IMG/VR virus record: IMGVR_UViG_3300031746_000042
Coordinates: 1-47,376 of that record
Reading direction: 5' to 3' (one strand)
Origin: a virus
DNA length: 47,376 bases
Numbering within the stretch: position 1 is the stretch's first letter; every line of letters begins with the position of its first letter. This document shows, piece after piece, positions 1 to 7,467 of the stretch. The notes under the pieces are model-generated. The model searched no databases. It saw nothing but the letters and a program-made list of their open reading frames with translations, and was not told the DNA's origin. A program made the position numbers and the translations under genes.

Positions 1-176
1 TTCCCGGCGACCTGGAGGCGGAGGTCAGGGAATACGGTGCCAAGGAAGGTGGTAGCAGTGAACCCAGAGGATCGGAACAGGCAGGAGGATCAAGCGATGG
101 ACGATCAGCGCGAGGGGATCCGAACGCCGATGGCGGCGCCGCTCCGAAAAGAGGGCCGAATCGAGGAGATAATCGG
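1..176. repeat. Terminal direct repeat, left copy
   Basis: Bases 1-176 recur at 47201-47376 with one difference (C at 128, T at 47328). The repeat lies inside an open reading frame that continues across the join. It therefore reads as the overlap of a circular or circularly permuted genome rather than as a gene border. A short true terminal redundancy is also possible. Confidence 0.95.
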
Positions 177-236
177 GGAGACGCCGGCCGGGGTAAAGAC
201 CTGCACATTCCAAAACGGCGTCGCGGCGCACGTTAG
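1..236 (+). CDS. Hypothetical protein, 3' part of gene split by the contig ends
   Basis: This is the continuation of the frame that starts with GTG at 47086. Codons are in phase from base 3 (base 47203 on the other copy) to TAG at 234-236. The C-terminal part is rich in Gly, Ser, Arg and Asp (many RG/GD pairs) and looks disordered. From base 97 on it shares DNA in another frame with the next gene, so about 140 bases are read twice. I recognise no family. Confidence 0.65.
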   Translation, partial: PGDLEAEVREYGAKEGGSSEPRGSEQAGGSSDGRSARGDPNADGGAAPKRGPNRGDNRGDAGRGKDLHIPKRRRGAR

Positions 237-564
237 CGCCGAGGGAATGCGCGTCCTCCAAGAGAACGCTGAGGCGCAGGGGCTGAAATCCCCTGTCGGC
301 CTGCGCATCGCGTACACCACCGACGAGCGCGGCGTGATGGTCGATTTCATGCCGATGTTGGAGGACTTCACGGTGCAGGACGCCGACCGCGCAGCCCTTC
401 ACTTGGGCGTGCAGCGCGCGGCTGGCCAGGGGCGCCTGCTCGTGCAGTATCAGGCGGGTATCAGGACCGCCCTGAATGCCAAGGACGTGCCCCGCGTGCT
501 GATCTTCATCAACGCGTACAACAAGTGTGTGCGTCGGCTGCACGCACTGGGCCGACGTGATTAG
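97..564 (+). CDS. Hypothetical phage protein, 155 aa
   Basis: I chose the ATG at 97 because AGGAGG at 83-88 is well placed before it; a GTG at 37 in the same frame lacks such a site. The protein is mixed alpha/beta and mostly soluble, with a C-terminal segment (VLIFINAYNKCVRRLHAL) that could be an amphipathic helix. It begins inside the gene that crosses the contig join. No family is recognised. Confidence 0.6.
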   Translation: MDDQREGIRTPMAAPLRKEGRIEEIIGETPAGVKTCTFQNGVAAHVSAEGMRVLQENAEAQGLKSPVGLRIAYTTDERGVMVDFMPMLEDFTVQDADRAALHLGVQRAAGQGRLLVQYQAGIRTALNAKDVPRVLIFINAYNKCVRRLHALGRRD

Positions 565-640
565 CAAGATAGCCATTGCGGCGTGGCTCGTCTTCTGCCT
601 TGTGTTGAGCTACGTCGCGCGCAAACGGAGGTGGTTCTAA
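557..640 (+). CDS. Tiny membrane protein, 27 aa
   Basis: A GTG at 557 overlaps the TAG of the previous gene. It opens a 27-residue frame with one hydrophobic stretch (IAIAAWLVFCLVLSYVA) and a basic tail (RKRRW), so the positive-inside rule puts the C terminus in the cytoplasm. The upstream site is weak and expression would depend on coupling to the previous gene. Phages often carry such single-pass microproteins, but this one has no visible function. Confidence 0.35.
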   Translation: MISKIAIAAWLVFCLVLSYVARKRRWF

Positions 641-990
641 CGCCCATACGCAGTTTCACCACAAGGTGTCACGTAGTTCGGCTCTTCGGCGTCACCATCT
701 GGCGTCGCGTCACGTGTCCAATCTGCCATAACCTGATCGGCACGGTTTGGCCGTCAACTACGGAGGACTGCCCCGTCTGCGGCACGCACATGATTCCCGC
801 CAGTTCAGCCCCGGCCCCCGACCTGTTCGCGGTGAACAGGCACATTGACATCAGGGTGGAGGTGCCCGTCGATGTTTCAGCGCGCAGGTTACAACACCAA
901 CTGCGGAGCGCGTTGGGGACGCAGGGCATCAAGGTGTTGGACATACGCCCCAATGCGTGGGTCGCTCCGCGCACGCGAAAGGAGGTGTAA
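583..990 (+). CDS. Zinc-ribbon protein, about 120-135 aa
   Basis: Two knuckles, CPICHN and CPVCGT, about 20 residues apart, form a probable zinc ribbon in the middle of the protein. A beta-rich tail follows. The start is unclear. GTG 583 and GTG 631 are in frame but lack a good site, whereas a clear GGAGGTG (627-633) stands 6 bases before an in-frame ACG at 640. A cytoplasmic regulator or nucleic-acid binder is the likeliest role, but that is inference. Confidence 0.6.
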   Translation: MARLLPCVELRRAQTEVVLTPIRSFTTRCHVVRLFGVTIWRRVTCPICHNLIGTVWPSTTEDCPVCGTHMIPASSAPAPDLFAVNRHIDIRVEVPVDVSARRLQHQLRSALGTQGIKVLDIRPNAWVAPRTRKEV

Positions 991-996
991 CGAACG

Positions 997-1257
997 ATGT
1001 TTTTCGCGCCTAACAGTTGGGAAGAGGTCGTCTTGCGTGTCTTTTTCCTGATCCTCGTGATTGTAGGAGGCGCCTACGTCATCGACAGGATCTGCGCGTA
1101 CGTTTACGACCTCATCAAGACGCGCATAGCGCAGCCAGTGGCACCACCGCCCAAGACGCGTCGCCGGAGGACGCCGGTGGCGGCAGCCGACAGCATCGAT
1201 GCTGTGCAGCCGTCTCCACGTCGTCGTGCGGTTCGACGTACTGATAAGACCGTATAA
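997..1257 (+). CDS. Small single-pass membrane protein, 86 aa
   Basis: AAAGGAGGTG precedes the ATG at good spacing. Residues about 12-33 (VVLRVFFLILVIVGGAYVID) are a transmembrane helix. The rest is a soluble tail rich in Arg and Pro (KTRRRRTP, PSPRRRAVRRTDK). The basic tail implies that the C terminus is cytoplasmic. No family is recognised. Superinfection exclusion or host takeover are possible roles for phage proteins of this build, but nothing here proves either. Confidence 0.6.
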   Translation: MFFAPNSWEEVVLRVFFLILVIVGGAYVIDRICAYVYDLIKTRIAQPVAPPPKTRRRRTPVAAADSIDAVQPSPRRRAVRRTDKTV

Positions 1258-1298
1258 GCAGAAGCTGCCAGATTCTACTGAGGGGAGGTGAATCTGAG

Positions 1299-1514
1299 GT
1301 GGCAACGCGAGTGCTGACCTTGACTGAGACGCAGCTGACGTCTGTGGCCGAATTCCTCGACATCCTCAACGGCACGCAGAGTACGGGCTGTGTGACCGGC
1401 GAGTTCGAGTTCCAGCCTCTGGGAGGCGAGTTCTCCGTTCCTATCACGTATGACCACGCGCGCCGGGAGTACGTCCTAAACGCGCGCGGCGACGAGCGGA
1501 GGCCGGCCCCTTGA
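1299..1514 (+). CDS. Hypothetical protein, 71 aa
   Basis: GGGGAGGTG lies ahead of a GTG start at 1299. The first 35 residues look helical (TLTETQLTSVAEFLDIL) and the rest looks like beta strand. The stop codon TGA overlaps the TTGACA of the next promoter, so this gene ends its transcription unit. No family is recognised. Confidence 0.6.
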   Translation: MATRVLTLTETQLTSVAEFLDILNGTQSTGCVTGEFEFQPLGGEFSVPITYDHARREYVLNARGDERRPAP

Positions 1515-1539
1515 CAGAGTGTAGCCCTCGTGGTATCAT
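1511..1539 (+). promoter_or_regulatory. Sigma-70 type promoter for the XRE regulator
   Basis: TTGACA (1511-1516), a 17-bp spacer and TATCAT (1534-1539) stand 24 bases ahead of the regulator's start codon. The -35 box matches consensus fully and the -10 box matches five of six bases. Confidence 0.75.
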
Positions 1540-1562
1540 ATAAAGGTGGGGGAGGGATAGGA

Positions 1563-1862
1563 GTGGCAAAGCGGCGCCGTACCGGCACAATCATACAAAC
1601 TCGGCGCGACGAACGGCGGTTGAACGTGTACCGTCTTGCCCGCGCCGCAGGCATCGCCGCCAGCACACTGACGAAGATTGAGCAGCGCAAACGTCACCCC
1701 AGCTTACGCACCGCGATTAAGATCGCGCACGTGCTGCGTTGCTGCATCGACGAAATCTTCGACAGCGCCGGCTACGCGCGTCTCGACCCACTCTTGTCCC
1801 CACCCCCCACCGAACCGGCGAAGAGAGGGAGGGTTGCTTCTAATGCCGACCCTCGAAATTGA
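1563..1862 (+). CDS. XRE/Cro-type helix-turn-helix regulator, 99 aa
   Basis: Residues about 10-65 form a helix-turn-helix domain of the Cro/CI-like XRE family (NVYRLARAAGIAASTLTKIE, then HPSLRTAIKIAHVL). The C-terminal tail is Pro-rich and has no protease or dimerisation domain. I chose GTG 1563 because GGGGGAGGG precedes it. The gene has its own promoter and overlaps the helicase gene by 20 bases. It is a candidate repressor for the palindromic sites in the divergent control region, but this link is inference. With no integrase present, it need not imply lysogeny. Confidence 0.8.
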   Translation: MAKRRRTGTIIQTRRDERRLNVYRLARAAGIAASTLTKIEQRKRHPSLRTAIKIAHVLRCCIDEIFDSAGYARLDPLLSPPPTEPAKRGRVASNADPRN

Positions 1863-3498
1863 GCAGGGCGCCGCGGGCAGCCCGCACGCCCTGCTTCTGC
1901 GTACACGGTACGAGGACCGCTTCGCCGCTCGGGCGGCAGGCGGTCGCTGGTCTAAGGAGCGGGGAGCCTGGCGGTTCCCGCTGGGCGCGGACCTCCTGCG
2001 CATCGCCCAAACCGTCCCTCACGTCATTTGCACTCCATCCTGCACCGCGCACCTCCAGGCGGAGCAGGAACGATACGCCACCCTGCGCGACATCGCGGCG
2101 CTGCCGGATGCGGATGTCGGCGAGTTCGGGCGTGACCTCGACCCCCACCAGCGCGTCGCGGTGCTTTACCTGAACACCGCCGGGCGCGCGCTCCTGGCCG
2201 ACGACATGGGCTTGGGCAAGACGCCGACCTCCATTCGCGCCTGTGAACGCGTGGGCGCGTCACGCATCATCGTCGTGGCCGTGAAGAGCCTTCATTATAA
2301 CTGGCTCTGGGAAATCGGCCGCTGGGGTATCGGCGCAGCCGAGATCGTGCCCGCCGCCGCCGCGACCTTGCCTGACGCGCGCTGGCTCGTCACCACTTAC
2401 GAAGGCGTGGTCGCCCACCGCGACCTGTTCTGCCAGCTGCCCGCTGCCGGCCTGGCACTCATTGTTGATGAGGCGATCAAGATCAAGAACCCCAAGGCCA
2501 TACGTACGGAGGCCATCTGGGCCGCTGCTGACCACGCGGAGCACGTCTACCTACTCTCTGGCGCCCCGGTGAACAACAACCTGGCCGAACTCTGGTCGCT
2601 TCTCAGGACGGTGGACGAGCCGCACCACTTGAGCCAGTGGCAGTGGCTTGAAACATGGTTCCACCCAGATATATGCGGTACTTGGAATGTCCGCGAGGTG
2701 TGTTTGCGCGATCCACAGCGATTTCAGACATACTTGGGGGGCTTTTTCATCCGGCGGACGAAGGAACTCCTCAACCTCCCGCCCAAGAGCCGCGAGTTCG
2801 TGCGGCTCCAGCTGGGCGCGGAGCAGAAGCGCATTTACCGCGAACTGGCGACGTACGGCATGGCCAAGCTCGACGCCTTGGGGCCTGGCGCAACGCGTTG
2901 GGTTATTGCGGCGGAAGTGATCGCTCTCATCATGCGGTTGCGCCAGGTTGCCTGCACTCCCGTCTTGATAGGCGGCGCTGATGTCTGGGCCGCCAAGACC
3001 GAGGTATTCAGCGACATCGTGGAGGACTACCACGCTGACCACAAGGTGGTAGCATTCACGACCTTCCGCAAATACGCCGAGATCCTACATAACCGGGCCG
3101 AGCGGAAAGGTGCCGCCCCAGCCCTTATCACCGGGGAGATGTCGGACAAGCGCCGCTGGGATGAAGTGCGGCGGTTCTCCGACGACCCGGCTTGCCGCGT
3201 GCTGGTCGGGACGTTCGGCGCCGCCGGCATGGGCTTGAACCTGCAAGCCGCTGACATCTGCGTCATCGCTGACCACGACTGGGTTCCCAACGTGAACGTG
3301 CAAGCTGAGGATAGACTGCATCGCCGCGGCCAGGACAAGCCAGTGCACGTCATTGTCCTACAAGCGGCAAATACGGTGGACGACTACATAGAGGAGGTGT
3401 TGGCACGGAAGGAAGACCAGATTAGTGAAGGGCTGATGGTCGAAACAGCCCTGCGCGGGCTGCGCAGGGACTTCCAGGAGGTGAGCGAAGTTGGGTAG
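1843..3498 (+). CDS. SNF2-family DEAD/H-box helicase
   Basis: An ATP-driven DNA translocase of superfamily 2, 551 aa. The N-terminal 90 residues resemble the small wing found before phage SNF2 cores (RWSKERGAWRFP). Motif I is DDMGLGKT near residue 121, motif II is VDEAI near 208 (Ile in place of the usual His or Gln), motif III is LLSGAPV, and motif VI is QAEDRLHRRGQ near 487. The ATG at 1843 is preceded by GGGAGGG. The next gene, a Fe-S nuclease, starts 8 bases before this one stops, as in many phage replication modules. A role in replication fork remodelling or recombination is inferred. Confidence 0.9.
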   Translation: MPTLEIEQGAAGSPHALLLRTRYEDRFAARAAGGRWSKERGAWRFPLGADLLRIAQTVPHVICTPSCTAHLQAEQERYATLRDIAALPDADVGEFGRDLDPHQRVAVLYLNTAGRALLADDMGLGKTPTSIRACERVGASRIIVVAVKSLHYNWLWEIGRWGIGAAEIVPAAAATLPDARWLVTTYEGVVAHRDLFCQLPAAGLALIVDEAIKIKNPKAIRTEAIWAAADHAEHVYLLSGAPVNNNLAELWSLLRTVDEPHHLSQWQWLETWFHPDICGTWNVREVCLRDPQRFQTYLGGFFIRRTKELLNLPPKSREFVRLQLGAEQKRIYRELATYGMAKLDALGPGATRWVIAAEVIALIMRLRQVACTPVLIGGADVWAAKTEVFSDIVEDYHADHKVVAFTTFRKYAEILHNRAERKGAAPALITGEMSDKRRWDEVRRFSDDPACRVLVGTFGAAGMGLNLQAADICVIADHDWVPNVNVQAEDRLHRRGQDKPVHVIVLQAANTVDDYIEEVLARKEDQISEGLMVETALRGLRRDFQEVSEVG

Positions 3499-4495
3499 GA
3501 AGAAAGCACTCACAGCACATCCAGCGCGCGCAAATGGTCACAGCTGGCGGCGTACAGCACCACTACCATTCCCGTTGACCGCCGAGGGCTTGCCCGAACT
3601 TCACGCAAGCGCGTTGGAGACGTACCTGGTTTGCCCGCGGCGGTATTTCATGCAGCACGTCTGCGGCCTGGTCCCTAAACAGGTCGAGCAGAAGCTGTTT
3701 GTGGGCGGCCTGGTCCACGCCGGCGTCGCGGCGTTCAACACGCCCGACGCGCCGGTGGATGCCGTCCGCATTGCCATGAACGCGTACATCGACGAGAATC
3801 TGTCGCCCGAGCGGCAGAAGGAGCGTGCTGACGACATCGCATTGGCACACAAGCTCCTCGACGCCTACGCAATCTGGGCGCCGTCGCTACCGTTCCGCGT
3901 CGTGGCCGCTGAGCGACCCTTCGCCTTGCGGCTGCGCAACCCGGATACCGGATACCGCGCCGGGGCCGTCGTCGCGGGCACGCTGGATGCTCAAATCGTG
4001 CCGTTCGAGGGCAAACAGTTGCCCGCGACGGTTGACGTGCGCTGGCCCTTGGAGTACAAGACCGTACGTAACGCGATGGACCCCCTTGTACTGCACATGG
4101 TGCTACAATTCGGGGTCTACGCCTGGGCCAGCCGCGAGATGTTCCCCGAAATGCCGGTCGCCGGCCTGGTGCTCGTCCAGATTCGCAAGGTGGACCCGGC
4201 CAGGGCGCGGAAGGACGTGATTGTGTACAACACGATCACGTTTAACGATACCGGCCTGGCATCGGTGCAGCGACTGCTTTACGCGCTGTACCGACGCATC
4301 CTCGCCGAGCGGGACTGGCTGCCACGGCCGGTCATTCAGGTCTGCTCGTGGCGTTGTCGCGGCCCGTACATCGACCTCTGCGAGGCCCTGAGCCGGGGCA
4401 CGCAGAACGATGTTGACTACATCGTCGAGAACGCGTTCGCTGCCGTCACGCCCGCCGCTGAAGAGCCGGGCAGCCGGTGGGAAGAGGACGCGTAG
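3491..4495 (+). CDS. PD-(D/E)XK nuclease with probable Fe-S cluster (Cas4/RecB-like)
   Basis: 334 aa. Core nuclease motifs are GGLVHAG (His near 75), GTLDA (Asp near 165) and EYKT (Glu/Lys near 188). One Cys near 48 (CPRRYF) and three near the C terminus (CSWRC, then C eight residues on) match the four-Cys pattern that holds a 4Fe-4S cluster in Cas4 and AddB. The TTG start has AGGAGGTG seven bases upstream. The protein probably trims DNA ends for recombination together with the helicase and the Sak4-like ATPase that flank it. No CRISPR genes are nearby, so it is not a Cas4 of an array. Confidence 0.85.
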   Translation: MGRKKALTAHPARANGHSWRRTAPLPFPLTAEGLPELHASALETYLVCPRRYFMQHVCGLVPKQVEQKLFVGGLVHAGVAAFNTPDAPVDAVRIAMNAYIDENLSPERQKERADDIALAHKLLDAYAIWAPSLPFRVVAAERPFALRLRNPDTGYRAGAVVAGTLDAQIVPFEGKQLPATVDVRWPLEYKTVRNAMDPLVLHMVLQFGVYAWASREMFPEMPVAGLVLVQIRKVDPARARKDVIVYNTITFNDTGLASVQRLLYALYRRILAERDWLPRPVIQVCSWRCRGPYIDLCEALSRGTQNDVDYIVENAFAAVTPAAEEPGSRWEEDA

Positions 4496-4516
4496 ACACA
4501 AAGGAGGTTCCCCTGC

Positions 4517-5887
4517 ATGATCACGATCAGGCGTGTGGCTGTCTCAGGCCCGGCGCCGGCAACCATCACACCGCCGACGTTGCCGCCGGCACTCGTCAAG
4601 CCAGTTCCGCAGGCCGTTGCGGCCGCCCCCCGACGTGGAGGCGCCGCGCCTGCCGCACCGGGCACACGCCCGGTGGCGCCCGCACCCGCGGCAGAAGTAG
4701 AAGTGACGAAACCCAAGCGTGGCCGTCCCCCCAAGGCGGTGGTAGTGGAGAGCGCACCAGCTGCGACCCCTCCCGTTCCTACCGTCGCTGTCGCTCCCGG
4801 CATACCGCCGCTCAACTTCACCGGCAGCGTGCGCGGCAGGCTGGTGCCCACCCCCGCCGCCGCAGCCGCTGCGGCTATAGTTGCACACCCCGCAGCCGAC
4901 GCCTTGCTGGCAGGGCTGGAAATGATGGCGGAGGCGGTAGAGGCGGCGGCACCGCCAGTCACCGACCAGGTAGATACCGCCGTAGCACCGATCAAGAAAC
5001 GGCGCGGGCGGGCGGCCGCAATACCCGTACTGGGCGAAGTGGCAGCTAAAGTGGCTTCGCCTGTTGCCGCGCCGTCGCCTGTACGGCTGGTTGCCGCCGC
5101 CCCGGCCAAAGGCCGGATTTCATACTGTGGGGATAGCCCCCAGTACATGAAAATCCTGCTGTACGGGCAGCCGGGCGTGGGCAAGACACACCAATGCTGC
5201 CTATGCCCGACGCCTCTCCTGTTCGTGCCGGAGGAGCACATCTCCGACGCGACTATCCGGCCGGTTCAAGCTCAGCTGGGCGTCCAGATCCCTAAATGGC
5301 CTCTTGACCCTGCCGGGTCAATCGTCGAGCAGCTACGCGAACTGGTTGAGTACCTGGCATTCGAGAAGCATCCGTACCAAACTCTCTGCATCGATGGCGG
5401 CACGGCACTTCAGGATGAGATCCTGCGCCGGGTCGTTGCCGTAGGGGTTGCCGAAGGGGCCGGCCCTAACCGACGTACAATGCGCGATCCTGTGCGGCCG
5501 GAGCAAGGTGACTGGTACGAGATGCAGCTGATCGTCCGCGAGTTCGTGTCAGCCCTGCGCGATCTCCCTATGCACGTCGTCTTCGTGTGCTGGGAGTTCT
5601 GCGACGAGGGGTCGATCAAGACCAAACCCCTTGGCGCGCAGAAGAGCTTCGCGGACAAGGTGCCAGGTTACTTCAACGCCATCGCGCACCTGAGCAGCGC
5701 GGTGAGTTCTCCGGTTGAGGGAGGTGCGCTAGTACATCACCACATTCTCCACATTTCGCCAACCGTTGACCTTATGGGCAAGAACCCCGGCTTCCCGCCG
5801 GCGGTCGCCCTGGCGCATGGGGTTGGCGGACCAAATCTCGGTACGATCATCGAATCCTACGCACGAGGTGATTACTACGATGCCTGA
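4517..5887 (+). CDS. Sak4-like RecA-fold ATPase with Ala/Pro-rich AT-hook arm
   Basis: The C-terminal 250 residues form a RecA-like ATPase of the phage Sak4 type: Walker A GQPGVGKTH near 216, Walker B LCIDGG near 290. Sak4 proteins promote single-strand annealing together with a phage SSB. The first 200 residues are unusual: a low-complexity Ala/Pro/Val arm with a perfect AT-hook (KPKRGRPPKA, near 65) and a second basic patch (KKRRGRAAA, near 160). AAAGGAGG precedes the ATG. The next gene overlaps by 8 bases and encodes the likely SSB partner. Confidence 0.85.
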   Translation: MITIRRVAVSGPAPATITPPTLPPALVKPVPQAVAAAPRRGGAAPAAPGTRPVAPAPAAEVEVTKPKRGRPPKAVVVESAPAATPPVPTVAVAPGIPPLNFTGSVRGRLVPTPAAAAAAAIVAHPAADALLAGLEMMAEAVEAAAPPVTDQVDTAVAPIKKRRGRAAAIPVLGEVAAKVASPVAAPSPVRLVAAAPAKGRISYCGDSPQYMKILLYGQPGVGKTHQCCLCPTPLLFVPEEHISDATIRPVQAQLGVQIPKWPLDPAGSIVEQLRELVEYLAFEKHPYQTLCIDGGTALQDEILRRVVAVGVAEGAGPNRRTMRDPVRPEQGDWYEMQLIVREFVSALRDLPMHVVFVCWEFCDEGSIKTKPLGAQKSFADKVPGYFNAIAHLSSAVSSPVEGGALVHHHILHISPTVDLMGKNPGFPPAVALAHGVGGPNLGTIIESYARGDYYDA

Positions 5888-6419
5888 GCAGCGGTCAGGG
5901 GCGGGAAGCAGCACTATCCTGCAATTCGGTAACGACCTTACACCACTCAAGCAACCGGCCCTAATTCCCGACGGCAACTACCTGCTACGAGTGTCCGTGG
6001 CCGACGATGCGATGCGTGATGGGACGGGCAAAGATGGCAACCCGTACATTGTCGTCGGCGTCAAGCTGACGGTCGAGGGCCACGAGACGCTGGCCGGCCA
6101 TGCGTTCATCGAATCGTTCTTCGTCCGTGGCAGCGACGCGTACAAGCTCGGGAGCTTGGGCCGCGCCGTCCTTGGACCTGACCGCTTGGAGGAGAAGGTC
6201 CGGGAGCATAGCGGCGACTTTGATGTCAAATGGCTTGACGGCGGCCTGATCTACGGCGTCGTCGGCCGGCGGTACGACAAGACCAACGCCATCGACCGCA
6301 ACGCTCTGTTGAAGGCTATGCCGCCCGCTACAAGCCCTGGTGGAGTAGTCGGTACGGCCTTGGACCAGGTTGTCGCTTCCCCGCGTACTCGTGGGGCCGG
6401 CGTCCGCCGGGTGCCGTAG
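5880..6419 (+). CDS. DUF669-like, probable single-stranded-DNA-binding protein
   Basis: 179 aa. Its build (PDGNYLLRVSVADDAM, then GNPYIVVGVKLTVEGHE and ESFFV) matches the DUF669-type proteins that accompany Sak4 ATPases and act like SSB. The start at 5880 lies inside the end of the ATPase gene with GAGGTG before it, so the two are probably coupled. The C terminus is basic (RTRGAGVRRVP) and lacks the acidic tip of bacterial SSB. Confidence 0.65.
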   Translation: MPEQRSGAGSSTILQFGNDLTPLKQPALIPDGNYLLRVSVADDAMRDGTGKDGNPYIVVGVKLTVEGHETLAGHAFIESFFVRGSDAYKLGSLGRAVLGPDRLEEKVREHSGDFDVKWLDGGLIYGVVGRRYDKTNAIDRNALLKAMPPATSPGGVVGTALDQVVASPRTRGAGVRRVP

Positions 6420-6457
6420 ATTCGGAGAGCCGACCACGTTCCGAGGGAGGTGAATGT

Positions 6458-6700
6458 ATGGACGCACAAAACGTGATCCTGTGTCAAATCATCATCGCGC
6501 GGATCGAGAACGGCTTTCTGGTAACGTGTGACCCTTCCAACTCCCGTCCGGCGCGGCACTACTCATGTGCCTACCCGTCTGACGTGCACGCGGCTGTTGA
6601 TGCGCACCTGAACAGGTTGGTGTCAACCGCCGACGCAGTTGCGATGCAAAGCACAGGTACTAGCCGCCGCGACACTTGTGAGCCGCCTCAAGAGGCGTAG
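6458..6700 (+). CDS. Small protein with ENGF motif, 80 aa (paralogue 1 of 3)
   Basis: GGGAGGTG precedes ATG 6458. The core IIIARIENGFLVTCDPSNSR followed by a strand and a helix (DVHAAVDAHLNRL) is shared with the product of 6803-7015 and, more weakly, of 17146-17418. Similar short proteins that read 'xxENGFxVxxD...' are common in Bacillota phages, with no known function. It is probably a small beta-beta-alpha fold. Confidence 0.7.
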   Translation: MDAQNVILCQIIIARIENGFLVTCDPSNSRPARHYSCAYPSDVHAAVDAHLNRLVSTADAVAMQSTGTSRRDTCEPPQEA

Positions 6701-6735
6701 ACCACAGACACAGCCGCGCAGGTCGAGGGCAGTAC

Positions 6736-6779
6736 GGGCACGCGGCATCAACCGTCAGCGCGGTGCGGGCCGCGTGCCC
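6736..6779 (+). ncRNA. Long stem-loop in the leader of the next gene
   Basis: Ten bases at 6736-6745 (GGGCACGCGG) pair perfectly with 6770-6779, closing a 24-nt loop. It ends 23 bases before the ATG at 6803 and lacks a T-tract. It could act as an RNA stability or translation-control element. Confidence 0.5.
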
Positions 6780-6802
6780 TGGACGAAAAGGGGGACAAGC
6801 AT

Positions 6803-7015
6803 ATGAAGAGCTTCGTAATGTACCATCTCACCATCGTAGAGAACGGGTTCATAGTCGGAAGCGACACCGACAACAGCCGTTGGGTGTTCACGTCCCGCTT
6901 TGACGCCCTCGTGTTCCTATCCGAGTGCATGTTGAAGCTGCGGCCTGAGAGCCAGCCTGACACGGTTGAGATACGCAAGATCGCCTACAACGGGGACGCT
7001 CCGGCAGCGAAGTAG
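6803..7015 (+). CDS. Small protein with ENGF motif, 70 aa (paralogue 2 of 3)
   Basis: ATG 6803 follows GGGGGA. The core HLTIVENGFIVGSDTDNSRW aligns with the product of 6458-6700, and is followed by a helix (DALVFLSECMLKL). The two genes are only 100 bases apart, so a local duplication is likely. It is the last gene before the tRNA. Function unknown. Confidence 0.7.
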   Translation: MKSFVMYHLTIVENGFIVGSDTDNSRWVFTSRFDALVFLSECMLKLRPESQPDTVEIRKIAYNGDAPAAK

Positions 7016-7022
7016 CGAGAAC

Positions 7023-7117
7023 GCCGGCGTGGCGGAACGGTAGACGCGGCGCTCTTCTAAAGCAATGCCGCTGCTTTCCACAGCAGCATCCGGGTTCAAG
7101 TCCCGGCGCCGGCACCA
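7023..7117 (+). tRNA. Class II tRNA with Leu-like body and aberrant anticodon arm
   Basis: A 7-bp acceptor stem (GCCGGCG with CGCCGGC) ends in an encoded ACCA. The D-arm GCGGAACGGTAGACGC is Leu-like. A long variable arm (GCTGCT/AGCAGC) and a perfect T-arm (CCGGG-TTCAAGT-CCCGG) follow. The anticodon arm is irregular: the only good fold is GGC-GCT / AGC-AAT-GCC with a 3-nt bulge. The loop CTTCTAA would give UCU; shifting by one gives CUA, and by two UAA. I do not assign an amino acid. It may be a decayed or specialised tRNA. Confidence 0.65.
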
Positions 7118-7123
7118 GTTTGG

Positions 7124-7273
7124 CAGGCGGAGCACGCGCGGCAGCGCGGGTGGGGTAGGTACGGGGCGTCACTTGCGGGGCGGTGTTTCAGGCCGCCAGG
7201 GCCTGCTGGCCCACTAAGCGGGGCGCCACGTGGAGCAACAAGGGGTGCTGGGTTGGAATCCGGCCTCCGCCTG
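7124..7273 (+). ncRNA. tRNA-like structure 1 (about 148 nt)
   Basis: The ends pair for 9 bp (7124-7132 with 7265-7273), plus G-T and A-T pairs outside. A T-arm-like hairpin (GCTGG, 8-nt loop GTTGGAAT, CCGGC; 7247-7264) abuts the closing stem with no gap, as in tRNA. A D-like hairpin (CGCGC-GGCA-GCGCG) follows the 5' strand. Inside lies an arm GGCGGT-GTTTCAG-GCCGCC (7179-7197) with a 7-nt loop that would show UUC. A GGGCC/GGCCC hairpin follows. No CCA is encoded. It differs from a normal tRNA by about 50 extra bases. Confidence 0.45.
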
Positions 7274-7293
7274 TTACAGTTGGAGGTGAGAAA

Positions 7294-7461
7294 ATGGGAG
7301 ACATCGTAGAAGTCAGTGAGGTTGAAGACGTGGCGGAAGGAGACGGGATCGAGTTAGAGCCGGGTGAGGCGAAAGAAGTGGCGCGGGCGGTTGAGGATAA
7401 ACTGGAAGGCATGATCCGCGACGCGATCCGCAAGCAACTCCAAGATCGACACAACTACTAG
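7294..7461 (+). CDS. Small acidic protein, 55 aa
   Basis: TTGGAGGTG precedes ATG 7294. The product is very acidic (VEDVAEGDGIELEPGEAKEV) with a charged helix at the end. It sits between two tRNA-like structures. No family is recognised; DNA mimicry by small acidic phage proteins is known, but nothing specific supports it here. Confidence 0.6.
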   Translation: MGDIVEVSEVEDVAEGDGIELEPGEAKEVARAVEDKLEGMIRDAIRKQLQDRHNY

Positions 7462-7467
7462 GTTTTG

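Noticed and set aside
1563-1862. Proof of a temperate lifestyle
   Set aside because: A single small XRE regulator without integrase, excisionase or attachment site is not enough.
3491-4495. Cas4 of a phage CRISPR system
   Set aside because: No repeats or other cas genes are present; such nucleases are common in phage replication modules.
7023-7117. Amber suppressor tRNA and recoded TAG codons
   Set aside because: Many genes end in TAG with the next start directly behind, so TAG acts as stop. The CUA reading also gives a poor anticodon stem.
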